Positions 1 through 9,284 of a stretch of 64,000 bases of DNA are shown in pieces; positions within the stretch are counted from its first letter, which is position 1, and every line of letters begins with the position of its first letter. A program made the translations under genes and the position numbers. The notes beneath the pieces are model-generated. The model searched no databases and was not told where the DNA came from. It worked only from the letters and a program-made list of their open reading frames with translations. The DNA is from Rhodocyclales bacterium (lineage in GTDB: Bacteria; Pseudomonadota; Gammaproteobacteria; Burkholderiales; Rhodocyclaceae), in contig JACPEH010000010.1 of NCBI GenBank assembly GCA_016183655.1, positions 181,170 to 245,169 on the forward strand, in the 5' to 3' direction.

Positions 1-13
1 GCGGCGCCGCCTT

Positions 14-1657
<1,644 letters not shown>

Positions 1658-1741
1658 GGCGGTTTCCTGCGCGAACGGAAGGACAAGGGCGGCAGCGCGG
1701 CGCCGCCCGGCAAAGGCGGGAGTATACCAAGAGCGCCGCGG

Positions 1742-2767
1742 CTACCCGCCCGGCAGCGGCCGGTAGCCCGGCGCCTCGCCCTGGATCTCCCGCCACAGCT
1801 CGCGCGCCGGGATGCGGTTGCGCGCGGTGAAGTCCACCCATTCGGTCGGCGGTGCCGCGCCGGGGTGGAAGCGCACGCCCCAGATCGGCACGAAGGATTC
1901 CAGCGACAGCGAGTAGCGCGCGTCGCCGATGACCGAGGGGTCGTCCGGCGCGCGCGCCACCCAGCCGGCCGAGAAGTAGCTGAAGCGGCGGTAGTCGCGG
2001 ACGACGCGCGGATCGGCCAGCGCCGCCGGCGGCAGCGTCGCTTCCGGCTGCAAGGCCACCGTGTAGCCGGGTTTCCACAGCACGCCGTCGCCGCGCAGCA
2101 TGCGGATGCGGTCGGTGTGCAGCACGCCGCCGGACGCGTAGACCGAACGCCAGATCAGCGGGTTGCCGACGGTCGGGAACATCTCGCCGCGGGCGACCGG
2201 ATGGCCGCGGGCGGCGGCGATCTGCGCCTGGACGTCGAGCGCCCGCTGCTGCTGCCAGGCCGCGCCGCCGACGTAGGCGAGCGCGCCGGCCAGCGCCAGC
2301 ACCGCCGGCAGCCGCGACTTGCCGCGCACCGCGAAGAAGAGGCCGACGAGCAGGAGCAGCGTCAGCAGCGGGCCGACCGTGGTCACCCAATGCCAGGCCG
2401 TGCGCAGTTCGGAGAACGGCCACAGCAGGTGCGTGCCGTAGTTGGTGCAGGCGTCGAGCAGGCCGTGCGTGGCGTAGCCGATCGTCGCCGCGGCGAGCAC
2501 CGGCCGCCAGTGGGCGCGATGCGCGCGCCGCAGCAGCCAGGGCGCGGCGGCGGCCAGCCCGCCGAGCGGCACGAAGGCGAAGGCGTGCGTGAACTGGCGG
2601 TGGTACTCGATCGCCAGCAGCGGGTCGCTGGCGCTGCCGATCAGCACGTCGGCGTCGGGCAGCACGCCGCCGACGGCGCCGAGCAGCCAGGCATGGCGCC
2701 CGAGGCGCGGGCCGAACGCGGCTTGTGCCGCAGTCGCCCCGAGCAGGGCGTGGGTCAGTGGGTCCAT
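1742..2767 (-). CDS. YdjM/LexA-regulated-type membrane-bound metal-dependent hydrolase (DUF457)
   Basis: Integral membrane protein of 341 residues. The N-terminus MDPLTHALLGATAAQAAFGPR and a following GGVLPDADVLIGS stretch, then Y-H-R-x-F-T-H-A, match the YdjM/DUF457 family, in which scattered His and Asp residues (H7, the DAD of LPDAD, the H of RQFTH) are proposed to hold a metal. Four or five hydrophobic segments fill the first half; the C-terminal 170 residues look soluble. I chose the ATG at 2767 because the family begins MDPxTH; the reading frame stays open 17 codons further upstream, but that part runs through a hairpin-rich spacer. The substrate is unknown for this family, so the hydrolase label is an annotation tradition and not demonstrated. 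Confidence 0.8.
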   Translation of the reverse strand: MDPLTHALLGATAAQAAFGPRLGRHAWLLGAVGGVLPDADVLIGSASDPLLAIEYHRQFTHAFAFVPLGGLAAAAPWLLRRAHRAHWRPVLAAATIGYATHGLLDACTNYGTHLLWPFSELRTAWHWVTTVGPLLTLLLLVGLFFAVRGKSRLPAVLALAGALAYVGGAAWQQQRALDVQAQIAAARGHPVARGEMFPTVGNPLIWRSVYASGGVLHTDRIRMLRGDGVLWKPGYTVALQPEATLPPAALADPRVVRDYRRFSYFSAGWVARAPDDPSVIGDARYSLSLESFVPIWGVRFHPGAAPPTEWVDFTARNRIPARELWREIQGEAPGYRPLPGG

Positions 2768-2783
2768 GGATTTCGTCGTCGGT

Positions 2784-2814
2784 GAAGTTCCCCGACCTGA
2801 AGGTCCGGGGCTTC
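2784..2814. other. Imperfect hairpin 1 of a three-hairpin spacer
   Basis: GAAG-tt-CCCCG-ACCT ... AGGT-C-CGGGG-CTTC, a stem of about 13 bp with one bulge and a 2-nt loop as written, 17 bp upstream of the 2767 start codon. The shape (G+C-rich stem flanked by GAAG/CTTC) recalls the subterminal hairpins of IS200/IS605-type elements, but no transposase or TnpB remnant lies nearby, so this is only a resemblance. Confidence 0.6.
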
Positions 2815-2828
2815 CCACTATACAGAGC

Positions 2829-2847
2829 GGGCGCGCGGTGCGCGCCC
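2829..2847. other. Perfect 7-bp hairpin 2 of a three-hairpin spacer
   Basis: GGGCGCG-CGGTG-CGCGCCC forms a 7-bp pure G+C stem with a 5-nt loop. It lies between the imperfect hairpin at 2784-2814 and the strong hairpin at 2866-2895, all in the 141-bp gap between ybdK and the DUF457 gene. Confidence 0.6.
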
Positions 2848-2865
2848 TGGTGGTGCCTTCGTCTC

Positions 2866-2895
2866 GCTCACCCCGGCATGAGTGCCGGGGTGAGC
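2866..2895 (-). terminator. Strong 13-bp stem-loop just after the ybdK-type gene
   Basis: GCTCACCCCGGCA-tgag-TGCCGGGGTGAGC is a perfect 13-bp inverted repeat with a 4-nt loop, 14 bp downstream of the ybdK-type stop codon. There is no T-run on either side, so it is not a canonical intrinsic terminator, but its position suggests 3'-end formation or mRNA protection for the three-gene operon ending at 2909. Confidence 0.55.
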
Positions 2896-2908
2896 GCTCG
2901 ACGCGTGG

Positions 2909-4048
2909 TCAAGCGGCGGCGGCATCGCCTTGCATCCACCGCTCGGCCGCCTCGCGCACCACGTCGTTCAGGTTGCCATGCGCCGCCTGCCAGGCGCGCA
3001 GCCAGACGGCGCCGCCCTCGCCCTCGGTCGCCACGGCGCGCAGCGCGTCGAGCCAGGCGGTGGAATCCAGCTCACGGGCATCCTCGGCGAGCGCATCGAA
3101 CAGCGCCAGCATGCGTTCGCGCAGCGGCTCCTGGCAGCGCCGGACCGGATCGGAAAGCATCGCCTCCATGCCGTAGCGGCAAGCCTGGAACTTGTTGTAG
3201 CGGGCGACGTGCTGCCAGCGCTCGGCGTGCAGCAAGGGGCGGGTGCGCAGCAGGTAGCGGCAGAGCGCCTGCGCCAGCGCCGCCAGCGCGGTCGCCGTAT
3301 TCACGTCGAGCGGCGTGTCGCAGACGCGGATCTCGACCGTGCCGTATTCCGGCTTCGGCCGCACGTCCCAGTACAGGTCCTTGATGCTGCGCACGATGCC
3401 GCAGTCGTACAGGAAGTCGAAGTGGGCGACGAACTCCAGCCAGCTGCCGAGCGGCGGGCACTGGCCGCTGAGCGGGAAGGCCGAGACCGCGTTCAGCCGC
3501 GCCGACTGGAAGAAGGTGTCGACGCCGTCGACGAAGGGCGACGCCGCCGACAGCGCGATGAAGGTCGGCACGTGCTCGGCCAGCGCCTGCGTCAGCCAGA
3601 TCGCGTCGTCGGCCGAGGTGCAGCCGACGTGGACGTGCTGGCCGAACACCGTGAACTGCTTGGCGAGATAGCCGTAGCGCTGGTAGATCTGGTCGAAGCG
3701 CTCGCCCGGACAGATGCGGCGGTCGGCCCAGTGGTGGAAGGGGTGCGTGCCGCCGCCGCAGATGGCGATGTTGTTCTTCGCGCAGTGGCGCACCAGCGTG
3801 TCGCGCAGCCCGCGCAGGTCGGTGGCGATGCCGGCGATGCGCGCCTGCGGCATCGTGCTGACCTCGATCATGCTCTCGGTGATCTCCAGCTTGATCTCGC
3901 CGAAATGGCCGTCGTAGTCGAGCGCGCCGAGCAGGTCGGTGGCGCCGCGCGTGAGGTCGTAGTCGCGGCGCGAGACGAGCTGCAGTTCGAGCTCGACGCC
4001 CAGCGTCAGCGCTTCGCTATGGGTGAAATCGCCCAGTCGTCCGCTCAT
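2909..4048 (-). CDS. ybdK: YbdK-type carboxylate-amine ligase (glutamate-cysteine ligase GCS2 family)
   Basis: 379 residues of the GCS2 family: ATP-dependent ligation of a carboxylate (in studied members weakly gamma-glutamyl-cysteine) to an amine. Visible family signatures are TLGVELELQLV near the N-terminus, EIKLEITESMIEVST, GGGTHPFHHW, the FGQHVHVG segment and YGTVEIRVCDTPLDV; together these are the acidic/His residues that bind Mg-ATP. The ATG at 4048 overlaps the antiporter stop by 4 bp (ATGA), so it is translated by coupling as the last gene of a three-gene operon. True substrate unknown; E. coli YbdK has only weak glutamate-cysteine ligase activity, and the gamma-glutamyl hydrolase two genes upstream makes a gamma-glutamyl product plausible (inference). 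Confidence 0.88.
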   Translation of the reverse strand: MSGRLGDFTHSEALTLGVELELQLVSRRDYDLTRGATDLLGALDYDGHFGEIKLEITESMIEVSTMPQARIAGIATDLRGLRDTLVRHCAKNNIAICGGGTHPFHHWADRRICPGERFDQIYQRYGYLAKQFTVFGQHVHVGCTSADDAIWLTQALAEHVPTFIALSAASPFVDGVDTFFQSARLNAVSAFPLSGQCPPLGSWLEFVAHFDFLYDCGIVRSIKDLYWDVRPKPEYGTVEIRVCDTPLDVNTATALAALAQALCRYLLRTRPLLHAERWQHVARYNKFQACRYGMEAMLSDPVRRCQEPLRERMLALFDALAEDARELDSTAWLDALRAVATEGEGGAVWLRAWQAAHGNLNDVVREAAERWMQGDAAAA

Positions 4049-5364
4049 TGCTTGCCCCCCGTCTCGGTGCGCGCGCCGTCGGTCTCGCCGGCGCGAACCA
4101 GCGCCAGGCGGCACAATGCCGGCCCGGCGATTTCCATGATCGCCGCGGCGAACAGCGGCAGCAGCAGCGCCGTGCGGCTGACCGCCGGATACAGCCCGGC
4201 GACCTCGTAGGCCATGAACACCGCCGTCGCCGACAGCGGCTGGATGCCGACGCCGACCAGCAGGCGCTTCGCCGGCGCCAGTTCGCCGCCCGACCAGTAG
4301 AGCGCGGCGACCTTGGCCAGCGCGCGCGCGCCGAGCAGGCCGAGCGCATAGAGCCCGGTCAGCCAGGTGAATTCGCGCCAGGGCAGCGTGGCGCCGATGA
4401 CGACGAAGAGGATGATCGCCAGCAGCCAGTGCACTTCCGGCAGTTCGGTGTATTTCAGCACTTGCTGCTGGTCGCGGAAGGCCAGCAGCACCCCCATCAG
4501 GAACAGCGTCAGGAACACCGGCACCGCCAGCATGCGCGCCAGGCCGACGGCGAACAGCGCGCTGGCGACGAGGATGAAGACCTGCGCCAGCGAGCGTTTC
4601 GGCAGCCGGCCGGCGACCGCCAGCGCGAAGCGCGACACCAGCCAGGCGATCAGCCCGCCGCCGGCGACCACCCACAGCGGATGCACGACGGCGTTGAGCC
4701 AGTCGTGCGACAGCTCGGTGTGCACGACGCCGAGGACGACCGCGAAGAGGACGAAGGACGCCGCCGAGCCGAGCGAGGCATAGAGGATGATGCGCTCGGT
4801 GACCTGCCCCTGCGCCTTCGCCTCCTCGACCGTCAGCAGCACCACCGCCGGCGCCGAGGCCATCGTCACCGCCGCGGTGGCGGCGGCCCAGGCCGGCACC
4901 ATGCCGACCACCGCGGTGGCGAAGAAGTAGATGAAGAAGAAGGAGAGCACGATGTCGGCGAGCGCGCCGCGCAGCAGCGCCGGGTTGCTCGCCAGCCAGC
5001 GCAGGTCGAGCCGGCGGCCGGCTTCGAGCAGCAGGAGGCCGAGCGCGGCATCGGCGATCGGCCGTACCTGGCCGAGCGCCTCGATGCTGATCCAGCCGAG
5101 CAGCGACGGACCGAACAGCGTGCCGGCGAGCACGTAGCCGATCAGCCGCGGCCAGCGCAGGCGGACGTGCAGCGATTCGCCGATCAGCAGCCCGCTGACC
5201 AGCAGCAGGCTGAACAGCGCCAGCGAATCGATCTGCTCGGGGAAGGGTGGCAGGAAGAACAGCTCCTCCTGTGCCTGTTCCCAGAAGCGGCGCGGCAACT
5301 GCAGCAGGCGCTGGAGATTGTCCAGGGCGCCGGCCATCGGCAGCGAAAGGGCCGCGCCTACCAT
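4045..5364 (-). CDS. Cation:proton antiporter, CPA2 family, without KTN domain
   Basis: 439-residue inner-membrane protein with about 12 hydrophobic segments. The membrane core has CPA2 traits: LIGYVLAGTLFGPSLLGW near the N-terminus and a GLLLLEAGRRLDLR segment equivalent to the F-x-x-G-L-E-x-D region of Kef/NapA-type exchangers. It ends soon after the last helix with a short polar tail, so there is no nucleotide-binding KTN domain of the Kef kind. The start ATG at 5364 overlaps the upstream hydrolase stop (ATGGTAG); an in-frame ATG at 5337 is an alternative, and neither has a clear SD, consistent with coupled translation. Ion specificity (Na+ or K+ for H+) cannot be read from the sequence. 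Confidence 0.8.
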   Translation of the reverse strand: MVGAALSLPMAGALDNLQRLLQLPRRFWEQAQEELFFLPPFPEQIDSLALFSLLLVSGLLIGESLHVRLRWPRLIGYVLAGTLFGPSLLGWISIEALGQVRPIADAALGLLLLEAGRRLDLRWLASNPALLRGALADIVLSFFFIYFFATAVVGMVPAWAAATAAVTMASAPAVVLLTVEEAKAQGQVTERIILYASLGSAASFVLFAVVLGVVHTELSHDWLNAVVHPLWVVAGGGLIAWLVSRFALAVAGRLPKRSLAQVFILVASALFAVGLARMLAVPVFLTLFLMGVLLAFRDQQQVLKYTELPEVHWLLAIILFVVIGATLPWREFTWLTGLYALGLLGARALAKVAALYWSGGELAPAKRLLVGVGIQPLSATAVFMAYEVAGLYPAVSRTALLLPLFAAAIMEIAGPALCRLALVRAGETDGARTETGGKQ

Positions 5365-6140
5365 CGCCGGCCCCGCGCCGCGCCCAGGAATTCGTCGAGG
5401 ATCGGCGTGCAGTCGAGCAGCGCCGGCGCCCCCGGCGGATGGAACTCGGGGTGCCACTGCAGGCCGAGCACGTACGGGCGGCCTTCCAGGCGGACGGCCT
5501 CGACCAGCCCGTCGTCGGCACCCCGCGCCTCGATCTGCAGCCCCTTGCCGAGCGTGCGGATCGCCTGATGGTGGATCGAGACCGTGCCGCCGCGACGCAA
5601 CTCCGGATAGAGCTTGGCGAAGCCGGACGCGTCGTCCCAGACGATCTCGTGCGAATGGCGGTCGTAGTCCTCGTGCAGATGCACGGCGGCGCCTTCGACC
5701 TGTGTCGCGATGTCCTGGTAGAGCGTGCCGCCCAGCGCGACGTTGATCAACTGCGCGCCGCGGCAGATGCCGAGCACCGGCTTGCCCGCCTCCATGAACT
5801 CGTGCAGCAGCTCCATCTCGTAGGCGTCGCGCAGGCGGTCGCCGGACCAGGCCTCGTGCAGCGGCTCCTCGCCGTAGCATTGCGGCGCGATGTCGGCGCC
5901 GCCCTGCAGCACCAGGCCGTCGAGGTATTGCGGGTAGTCGGCGATGCGGATGCTGCTGCGATGGACGATGCCGTCGCCGCTGACCGCGGGGATCATGAAG
6001 ACCATCACCTCGCGCGACATGACCCAGTGCGCGACCGACTGTTCGAGGTATTGCAGCGACTTCGACTGCAGGCCGGTGGCGCCGGCCGGCGGGTGGTAGA
6101 TTCGGGCGGAAAGACCGATCCGCAGCGGACGTCTGCTCAT
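5358..6140 (-). CDS. Class I glutamine-amidotransferase-like gamma-glutamyl hydrolase (peptidase C26, PuuD-type)
   Basis: 260-residue cytoplasmic hydrolase of the peptidase C26 / gamma-glutamyl-GABA hydrolase family. The nucleophile elbow is GICRGAQ with Cys126, and the rest of the triad is His230 and Glu232 in LQWHPEFH. The GGADIAPQCYGEEP segment (about 80-93) is the family's substrate-loop signature. The start at 6140 has an SD (AGGAGA, 6 nt away). It is the first gene of an operon with the antiporter and YbdK-type ligase, driven from the divergent promoter region shared with the MarR gene. Cleavage of a gamma-glutamyl amide is expected from the family; the actual substrate is not evident. 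Confidence 0.87.
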   Translation of the reverse strand: MSRRPLRIGLSARIYHPPAGATGLQSKSLQYLEQSVAHWVMSREVMVFMIPAVSGDGIVHRSSIRIADYPQYLDGLVLQGGADIAPQCYGEEPLHEAWSGDRLRDAYEMELLHEFMEAGKPVLGICRGAQLINVALGGTLYQDIATQVEGAAVHLHEDYDRHSHEIVWDDASGFAKLYPELRRGGTVSIHHQAIRTLGKGLQIEARGADDGLVEAVRLEGRPYVLGLQWHPEFHPPGAPALLDCTPILDEFLGAARGRRW

Positions 6141-6309
6141 GAGGCTTCTCCTGTGGCGGTTCTGGTTCTCGGAGGATCGTCCCGCCCGCACGGAAACCGA
6201 CGACGGTCGCACATGGACGGAGGGGCGGCGGACGATCGCCGCGGACGACGGAAGCAGGACAACGCAAGGAAACGAAGGCAAGACCCCGCACCCGAGCCGG
6301 GGAAAAACC

Positions 6310-6358
6310 TTGCACTTGCATTGGGCATCAATATAATTGATTGCCCTGCCGCGCGCAA
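6310..6358. promoter_or_regulatory. Overlapping divergent promoters with a MarR-type operator
   Basis: Plus strand: -35 TTGCAC (6310-6315), 16-bp spacer, -10 TATAAT (6332-6337) for the MarR gene. Minus strand: -35 TTGCGC (read from 6358 to 6353), 17-bp spacer, -10 TATATT (6335 to 6330) for the hydrolase operon. Both -10 boxes lie inside the inverted repeat ATCAAT-ata-ATTGAT (6327-6341), flanked by GGGC (6323-6326) and GCCC (6343-6346). A palindrome of this size and position is what MarR-family dimers usually bind, so a single site could repress both directions. Confidence 0.72.
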
Positions 6359-6366
6359 ACCACCCC

Positions 6367-6891
6367 ATGCCCCAGACCAATCCACCACCTTCCATATTGA
6401 CACTGGAAGTCCTCCAGCAATTCCGCATCATCTACGGTTCGATGCGTCAATATTTCCGCGAAGTCGAGGAACGCTGCGGCATTTCCGGCGCCCAGGCATG
6501 GGCGCTGCAGGAGGTCGAACGCAGCCCAGGAATCAGGATCGGCACGCTGGCGGAGCGCATGGGAATCCACCAATCGACCTGCAGCCTGCTCGTCGACAAG
6601 CTCACCCACGACGACCTGCTGGAAAAACGGCGCGGCCAGTCTGACCGCCGCAGCATCGGCCTTTACATCACCGAGCGCGGCCGGACGGCCCTGCGGACGC
6701 TGCCCGGCCCGGCCGAAGGTCTGCTGCCGGACGCCCTGTCCAGGCTGCCGGAGGTCGCACTGAAAACATTGCAAATCAATCTATCCGAACTGACGCGACA
6801 GCTCCCGGGCAGAAGCGACGCCTTCGCCGGCATGCCGCTGGCCGACCTGCTGAACAATGACGACGGACGGCACGAAAGGCCTGCCCGGTGA
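6367..6891 (+). CDS. MarR family transcriptional regulator
   Basis: 174-residue DNA-binding protein. The winged helix is visible as GISGAQAWALQEVERSPGIRIGTLAERMGIHQSTCSLLVDKLTHDDLLEKRRGQSDRRSIGLYITERG (roughly 40-110), including the MarR-typical DRR wing. The ATG at 6367 lacks a clear SD; a TTG at 6337 is in frame but falls within the -10 box, so it cannot be used from that promoter. The gene ends by overlapping the following lipoprotein start (GTGA). Its likely targets are its own promoter and the gamma-glutamyl hydrolase operon, through the palindrome between them. Ligand unknown. Confidence 0.87.
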   Translation: MPQTNPPPSILTLEVLQQFRIIYGSMRQYFREVEERCGISGAQAWALQEVERSPGIRIGTLAERMGIHQSTCSLLVDKLTHDDLLEKRRGQSDRRSIGLYITERGRTALRTLPGPAEGLLPDALSRLPEVALKTLQINLSELTRQLPGRSDAFAGMPLADLLNNDDGRHERPAR

Positions 6892-7439
6892 GTCCCATCG
6901 TCCGCCGGCACAAGGCAGGCGCCGGCACGCTGATCGCCCTGCTGCTCGGCACCCTGGCCGCCTGCAGCAGCACGCCACCGCGCACTGAGCCCCCGCCCGC
7001 CCCGACAGCCCCCGCCCCTGCCCCTCAGCCGGCACCGACAACGACACCGCTGCCGCCGGAGTCCCCCACGCCCGCACCGGCGGCGAAAACTCCGCCGCCG
7101 ACCGTCGCCGAGGAGAACAGCATCTTCTTCGCGGCCGGCGCCACCCGCATCGACCCGGCCGGCGAGGCAAAGCTGCGCCGCCATGCCGTCCGCCTGAAGG
7201 AAAATCCGCGCCTGGTCGTCACCCTGGTCGGGCACACCGACAATCTCGGCAGCACCTCCTACAACCTGGCCATTACGGATCAACGCGCCACTGCGGTCGC
7301 CCGCATGCTGCAGAGCATGGGCGTCGGCCGCACGCAGATCCGCTACTACGGGATGGGCGACGAAAAGACCGGCCCCACCTGCCGGACCGCCGGCTGCCGA
7401 CAGAAGAAGCGACGCGTCGACCTGACCTATCCCGACTGA
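6888..7439 (+). CDS. OmpA/Pal-like peptidoglycan-associated lipoprotein
   Basis: 183 residues. N-terminal signal peptide ends in lipobox LAAC with the lipidated Cys at residue 26, followed by a Pro/Ala-rich linker (about 27-70) and a C-terminal OmpA domain (about 75-183) with the peptidoglycan-binding core GHTDNLGSTSYNLAITDQRA. It should sit in the outer membrane and hold the cell wall. The GTG start at 6888 overlaps the MarR stop (GTGA), so the two are translationally coupled. It is distinct from the pal gene of the Tol-Pal cluster, since no tol genes are adjacent. A pair of cysteines near the C-terminus (CRTAGC) could form a disulfide. Confidence 0.85.
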   Translation: MSPIVRRHKAGAGTLIALLLGTLAACSSTPPRTEPPPAPTAPAPAPQPAPTTTPLPPESPTPAPAAKTPPPTVAEENSIFFAAGATRIDPAGEAKLRRHAVRLKENPRLVVTLVGHTDNLGSTSYNLAITDQRATAVARMLQSMGVGRTQIRYYGMGDEKTGPTCRTAGCRQKKRRVDLTYPD

Positions 7440-7505
7440 GCCGGAACTGCGCCGGCCCTTACGACGGTTTTCGGAAACGGCAGTGCGCCGGCCTGACGCC
7501 CCGCC

Positions 7506-8006
7506 TCAGATCACCTTCAGCAGATCCTCGCGCAATTCCTCGGCCCGGCGACGCCCCTCGCGCGTCTCGACCATGGCGTGATACCACGGCCCGAAAACCT
7601 CCCGCAGTTCGGCATGCGTCTTCGCGGTAAAAGCCGCTTCGACGATAGTGAGATGGGTCATCTGCCCGCAGAAGGTCTTCAGCGTATTGACGATGAAGTG
7701 CCGGGCCATGTCGAGCTCCCTGCCGTCCGGAGACTCGGGCAGTTCGCGGAAGGCGGTGATCGACGGCAGCGCACCGTTGTCGTCGGCAGCGACATCCAAG
7801 GCCTGATGCACCTGGATGTAGCCCTCCTCTTCCAGCAGCCCCAGCGTATGGGTGAGGTCATCGGCGAGCGCCATCGCGCGCAGATCCTCGACCGTGCGCT
7901 TGCCATCGACCATGATCAGGAGCCGCCGCACGCGGGGCGTCAGGCCGCCGCTGCGCGTCTCCATTTCCGACACCCCCTTCGGGGTCTTTGCAAAAATCAC
8001 CGACAC
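7506..8006 (-). CDS. Conserved hypothetical protein (begins MSVIFAKTPKG)
   Basis: 166 residues, no signal peptide or membrane segment. The frame is open further upstream, but the GTG at 8006 has an excellent SD (GGAGGAG, 6 nt) and gives the N-terminus MSVIFAKTPKGVSEMETR. The first half (LTPRVRRLLIMVDGKRTVEDLRAM...LLEEEGYIQ, about 20-75) has the look of a small winged-helix module; the second half is helical and ends in charged residues. I know similar short proteins in betaproteobacteria only as uncharacterised. It is convergent with the lipoprotein gene and has no operon partner, so context gives no function. Confidence 0.75.
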   Translation of the reverse strand: MSVIFAKTPKGVSEMETRSGGLTPRVRRLLIMVDGKRTVEDLRAMALADDLTHTLGLLEEEGYIQVHQALDVAADDNGALPSITAFRELPESPDGRELDMARHFIVNTLKTFCGQMTHLTIVEAAFTAKTHAELREVFGPWYHAMVETREGRRRAEELREDLLKVI

Positions 8007-8174
8007 CAGCGCCTCCTCCGTCTGTCGGGCCGGCACGGGCCAACCCGGATCACGAACCAGCCCCTTTCCGGGGTCTTCCTTGCCCAAGCGATTGAAGCGC
8101 CGTAGCTTACCTCGCGCGCCGCAAAATGGCACGAGGGCCCGTCGGCCGGCGCACGGAGGAAGCGCGCCCCCCGG

Positions 8175-9281
8175 TCAGGCGCGGGGCTTCCGGGTATTTT
8201 CCGCCTTGCCGCCGATCGCGGCCGCGGCCATCGTCACGATGAAGAGCGCGAGGCACAGCGCATTGCCGGCGGCGCCCCAGGCGCGCAGCGCCGGCATGGC
8301 GGCCAGGTCGCCGCCGACGCGCAGCAGCAGCGAGGCGTGCAGCACCGCAAGCGGCAGATAGAAGCGCGGATGGTAGGGCAGCGCGACGCGGACGATCGCC
8401 GGGAAGATGATCGGCGCGTGGCCGAAGACCATCGCCAGCACGAAGCCGACGAAGACGGCGTGCAGCGCCGCATCCATCAGCAGCGGCCCGGCCGGCTGCA
8501 GCGCCAGCAGCAGGCCGCCGGCGAGCAGCCAGAAATAACCGGACAGCAGGCAGACGGCGATGAAGCGGGTCAGCCCCTGCTGGCGCACGGTGCGCCGGGC
8601 GACGTCCTGGCGCAGCAGCCAGAGCGCGAGCGCGACCAGCGCGGCGCCGAACAGGCGCAGGCTGCCGTCGACCGTCGTACTCGCCAGCACGGCGAGCAGC
8701 AACGCGGCGACGATGCCGACGAAAACCCGGCGGGCATTCGCCGACGGCGGCAGGAAGCGCGACAGTTCGAGCCGTTCGCCGGCGATCGTCAGCACCAGGA
8801 AACCGGCCCAGCCGGCGATCGCCGCGTCCCAGCGGCCGAGCAGCCAGGCCAGCGGCGCGGCGAAGGCGAGCGCGGCGGCCAGCGCCAGGATGCGGGTGTG
8901 CAGCGCCGGTTGCCGCTGCGCCGCCCGCAGCGTCGCCAGCGTCAGCAGCAGGCCGCCGGCGGCGAGCAGCGGCAGCGCGGCGGCGGGCGGCCCGCCGGCG
9001 ATCAGCAGCAGGCCGCCGGCGCCGGCGGCCAGCGGCGACAGGAAAGCCCAGGCGCGGCCGAGGGCGACAGCGCGTTCCAGCCCGATCACCGTGCCGAAGA
9101 AGGCGGCCGCCATCAGCGGCCCGTGCTGTGCGGCAAGCGCCGCGGCCGGCAGCGGCACGCCCCAGCCGGCGCGCAGCAGGCCGGCGGCGACGCCGGCAAG
9201 CAGCGAGAGCATGCCGAGGACCAGCAGCGGCACCCGCCAGACGACCGGCAAGCCGCCCCCGCCCACCTGCGGCGCCTCCAT
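8175..9281 (-). CDS. Polytopic membrane protein, NnrS-like
   Basis: 368 residues with about 12 predicted membrane helices and almost no extramembrane loops. Histidines recur at helix ends: QHGPLM (H53), ALHAVFVGF, FGHAPIIFP, PYHPRF and LHASLL, a pattern resembling heme- or metal-binding NnrS proteins that limit nitric oxide stress; the canonical NnrS opening (RPFFL) is absent, so this is a distant or separate family. Starts 3 nt after the stop of the MIP18/PaaD-like gene, so the two form an operon. Function not established. Confidence 0.65.
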   Translation of the reverse strand: MEAPQVGGGGLPVVWRVPLLVLGMLSLLAGVAAGLLRAGWGVPLPAAALAAQHGPLMAAAFFGTVIGLERAVALGRAWAFLSPLAAGAGGLLLIAGGPPAAALPLLAAGGLLLTLATLRAAQRQPALHTRILALAAALAFAAPLAWLLGRWDAAIAGWAGFLVLTIAGERLELSRFLPPSANARRVFVGIVAALLLAVLASTTVDGSLRLFGAALVALALWLLRQDVARRTVRQQGLTRFIAVCLLSGYFWLLAGGLLLALQPAGPLLMDAALHAVFVGFVLAMVFGHAPIIFPAIVRVALPYHPRFYLPLAVLHASLLLRVGGDLAAMPALRAWGAAGNALCLALFIVTMAAAAIGGKAENTRKPRA

Positions 9282-9284
9282 GCC

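Noticed and set aside
2784..2814. IS200/IS605-type end or TnpB guide-RNA remnant
   Set aside because: The hairpin resembles such ends, but no transposase, TnpB or second end is found near it.
4049..5521. Apparent N-terminal extension of the YbdK-type gene to 5521
   Set aside because: That stretch is the out-of-frame shadow of the antiporter gene; the GCS2 protein begins at 4048.
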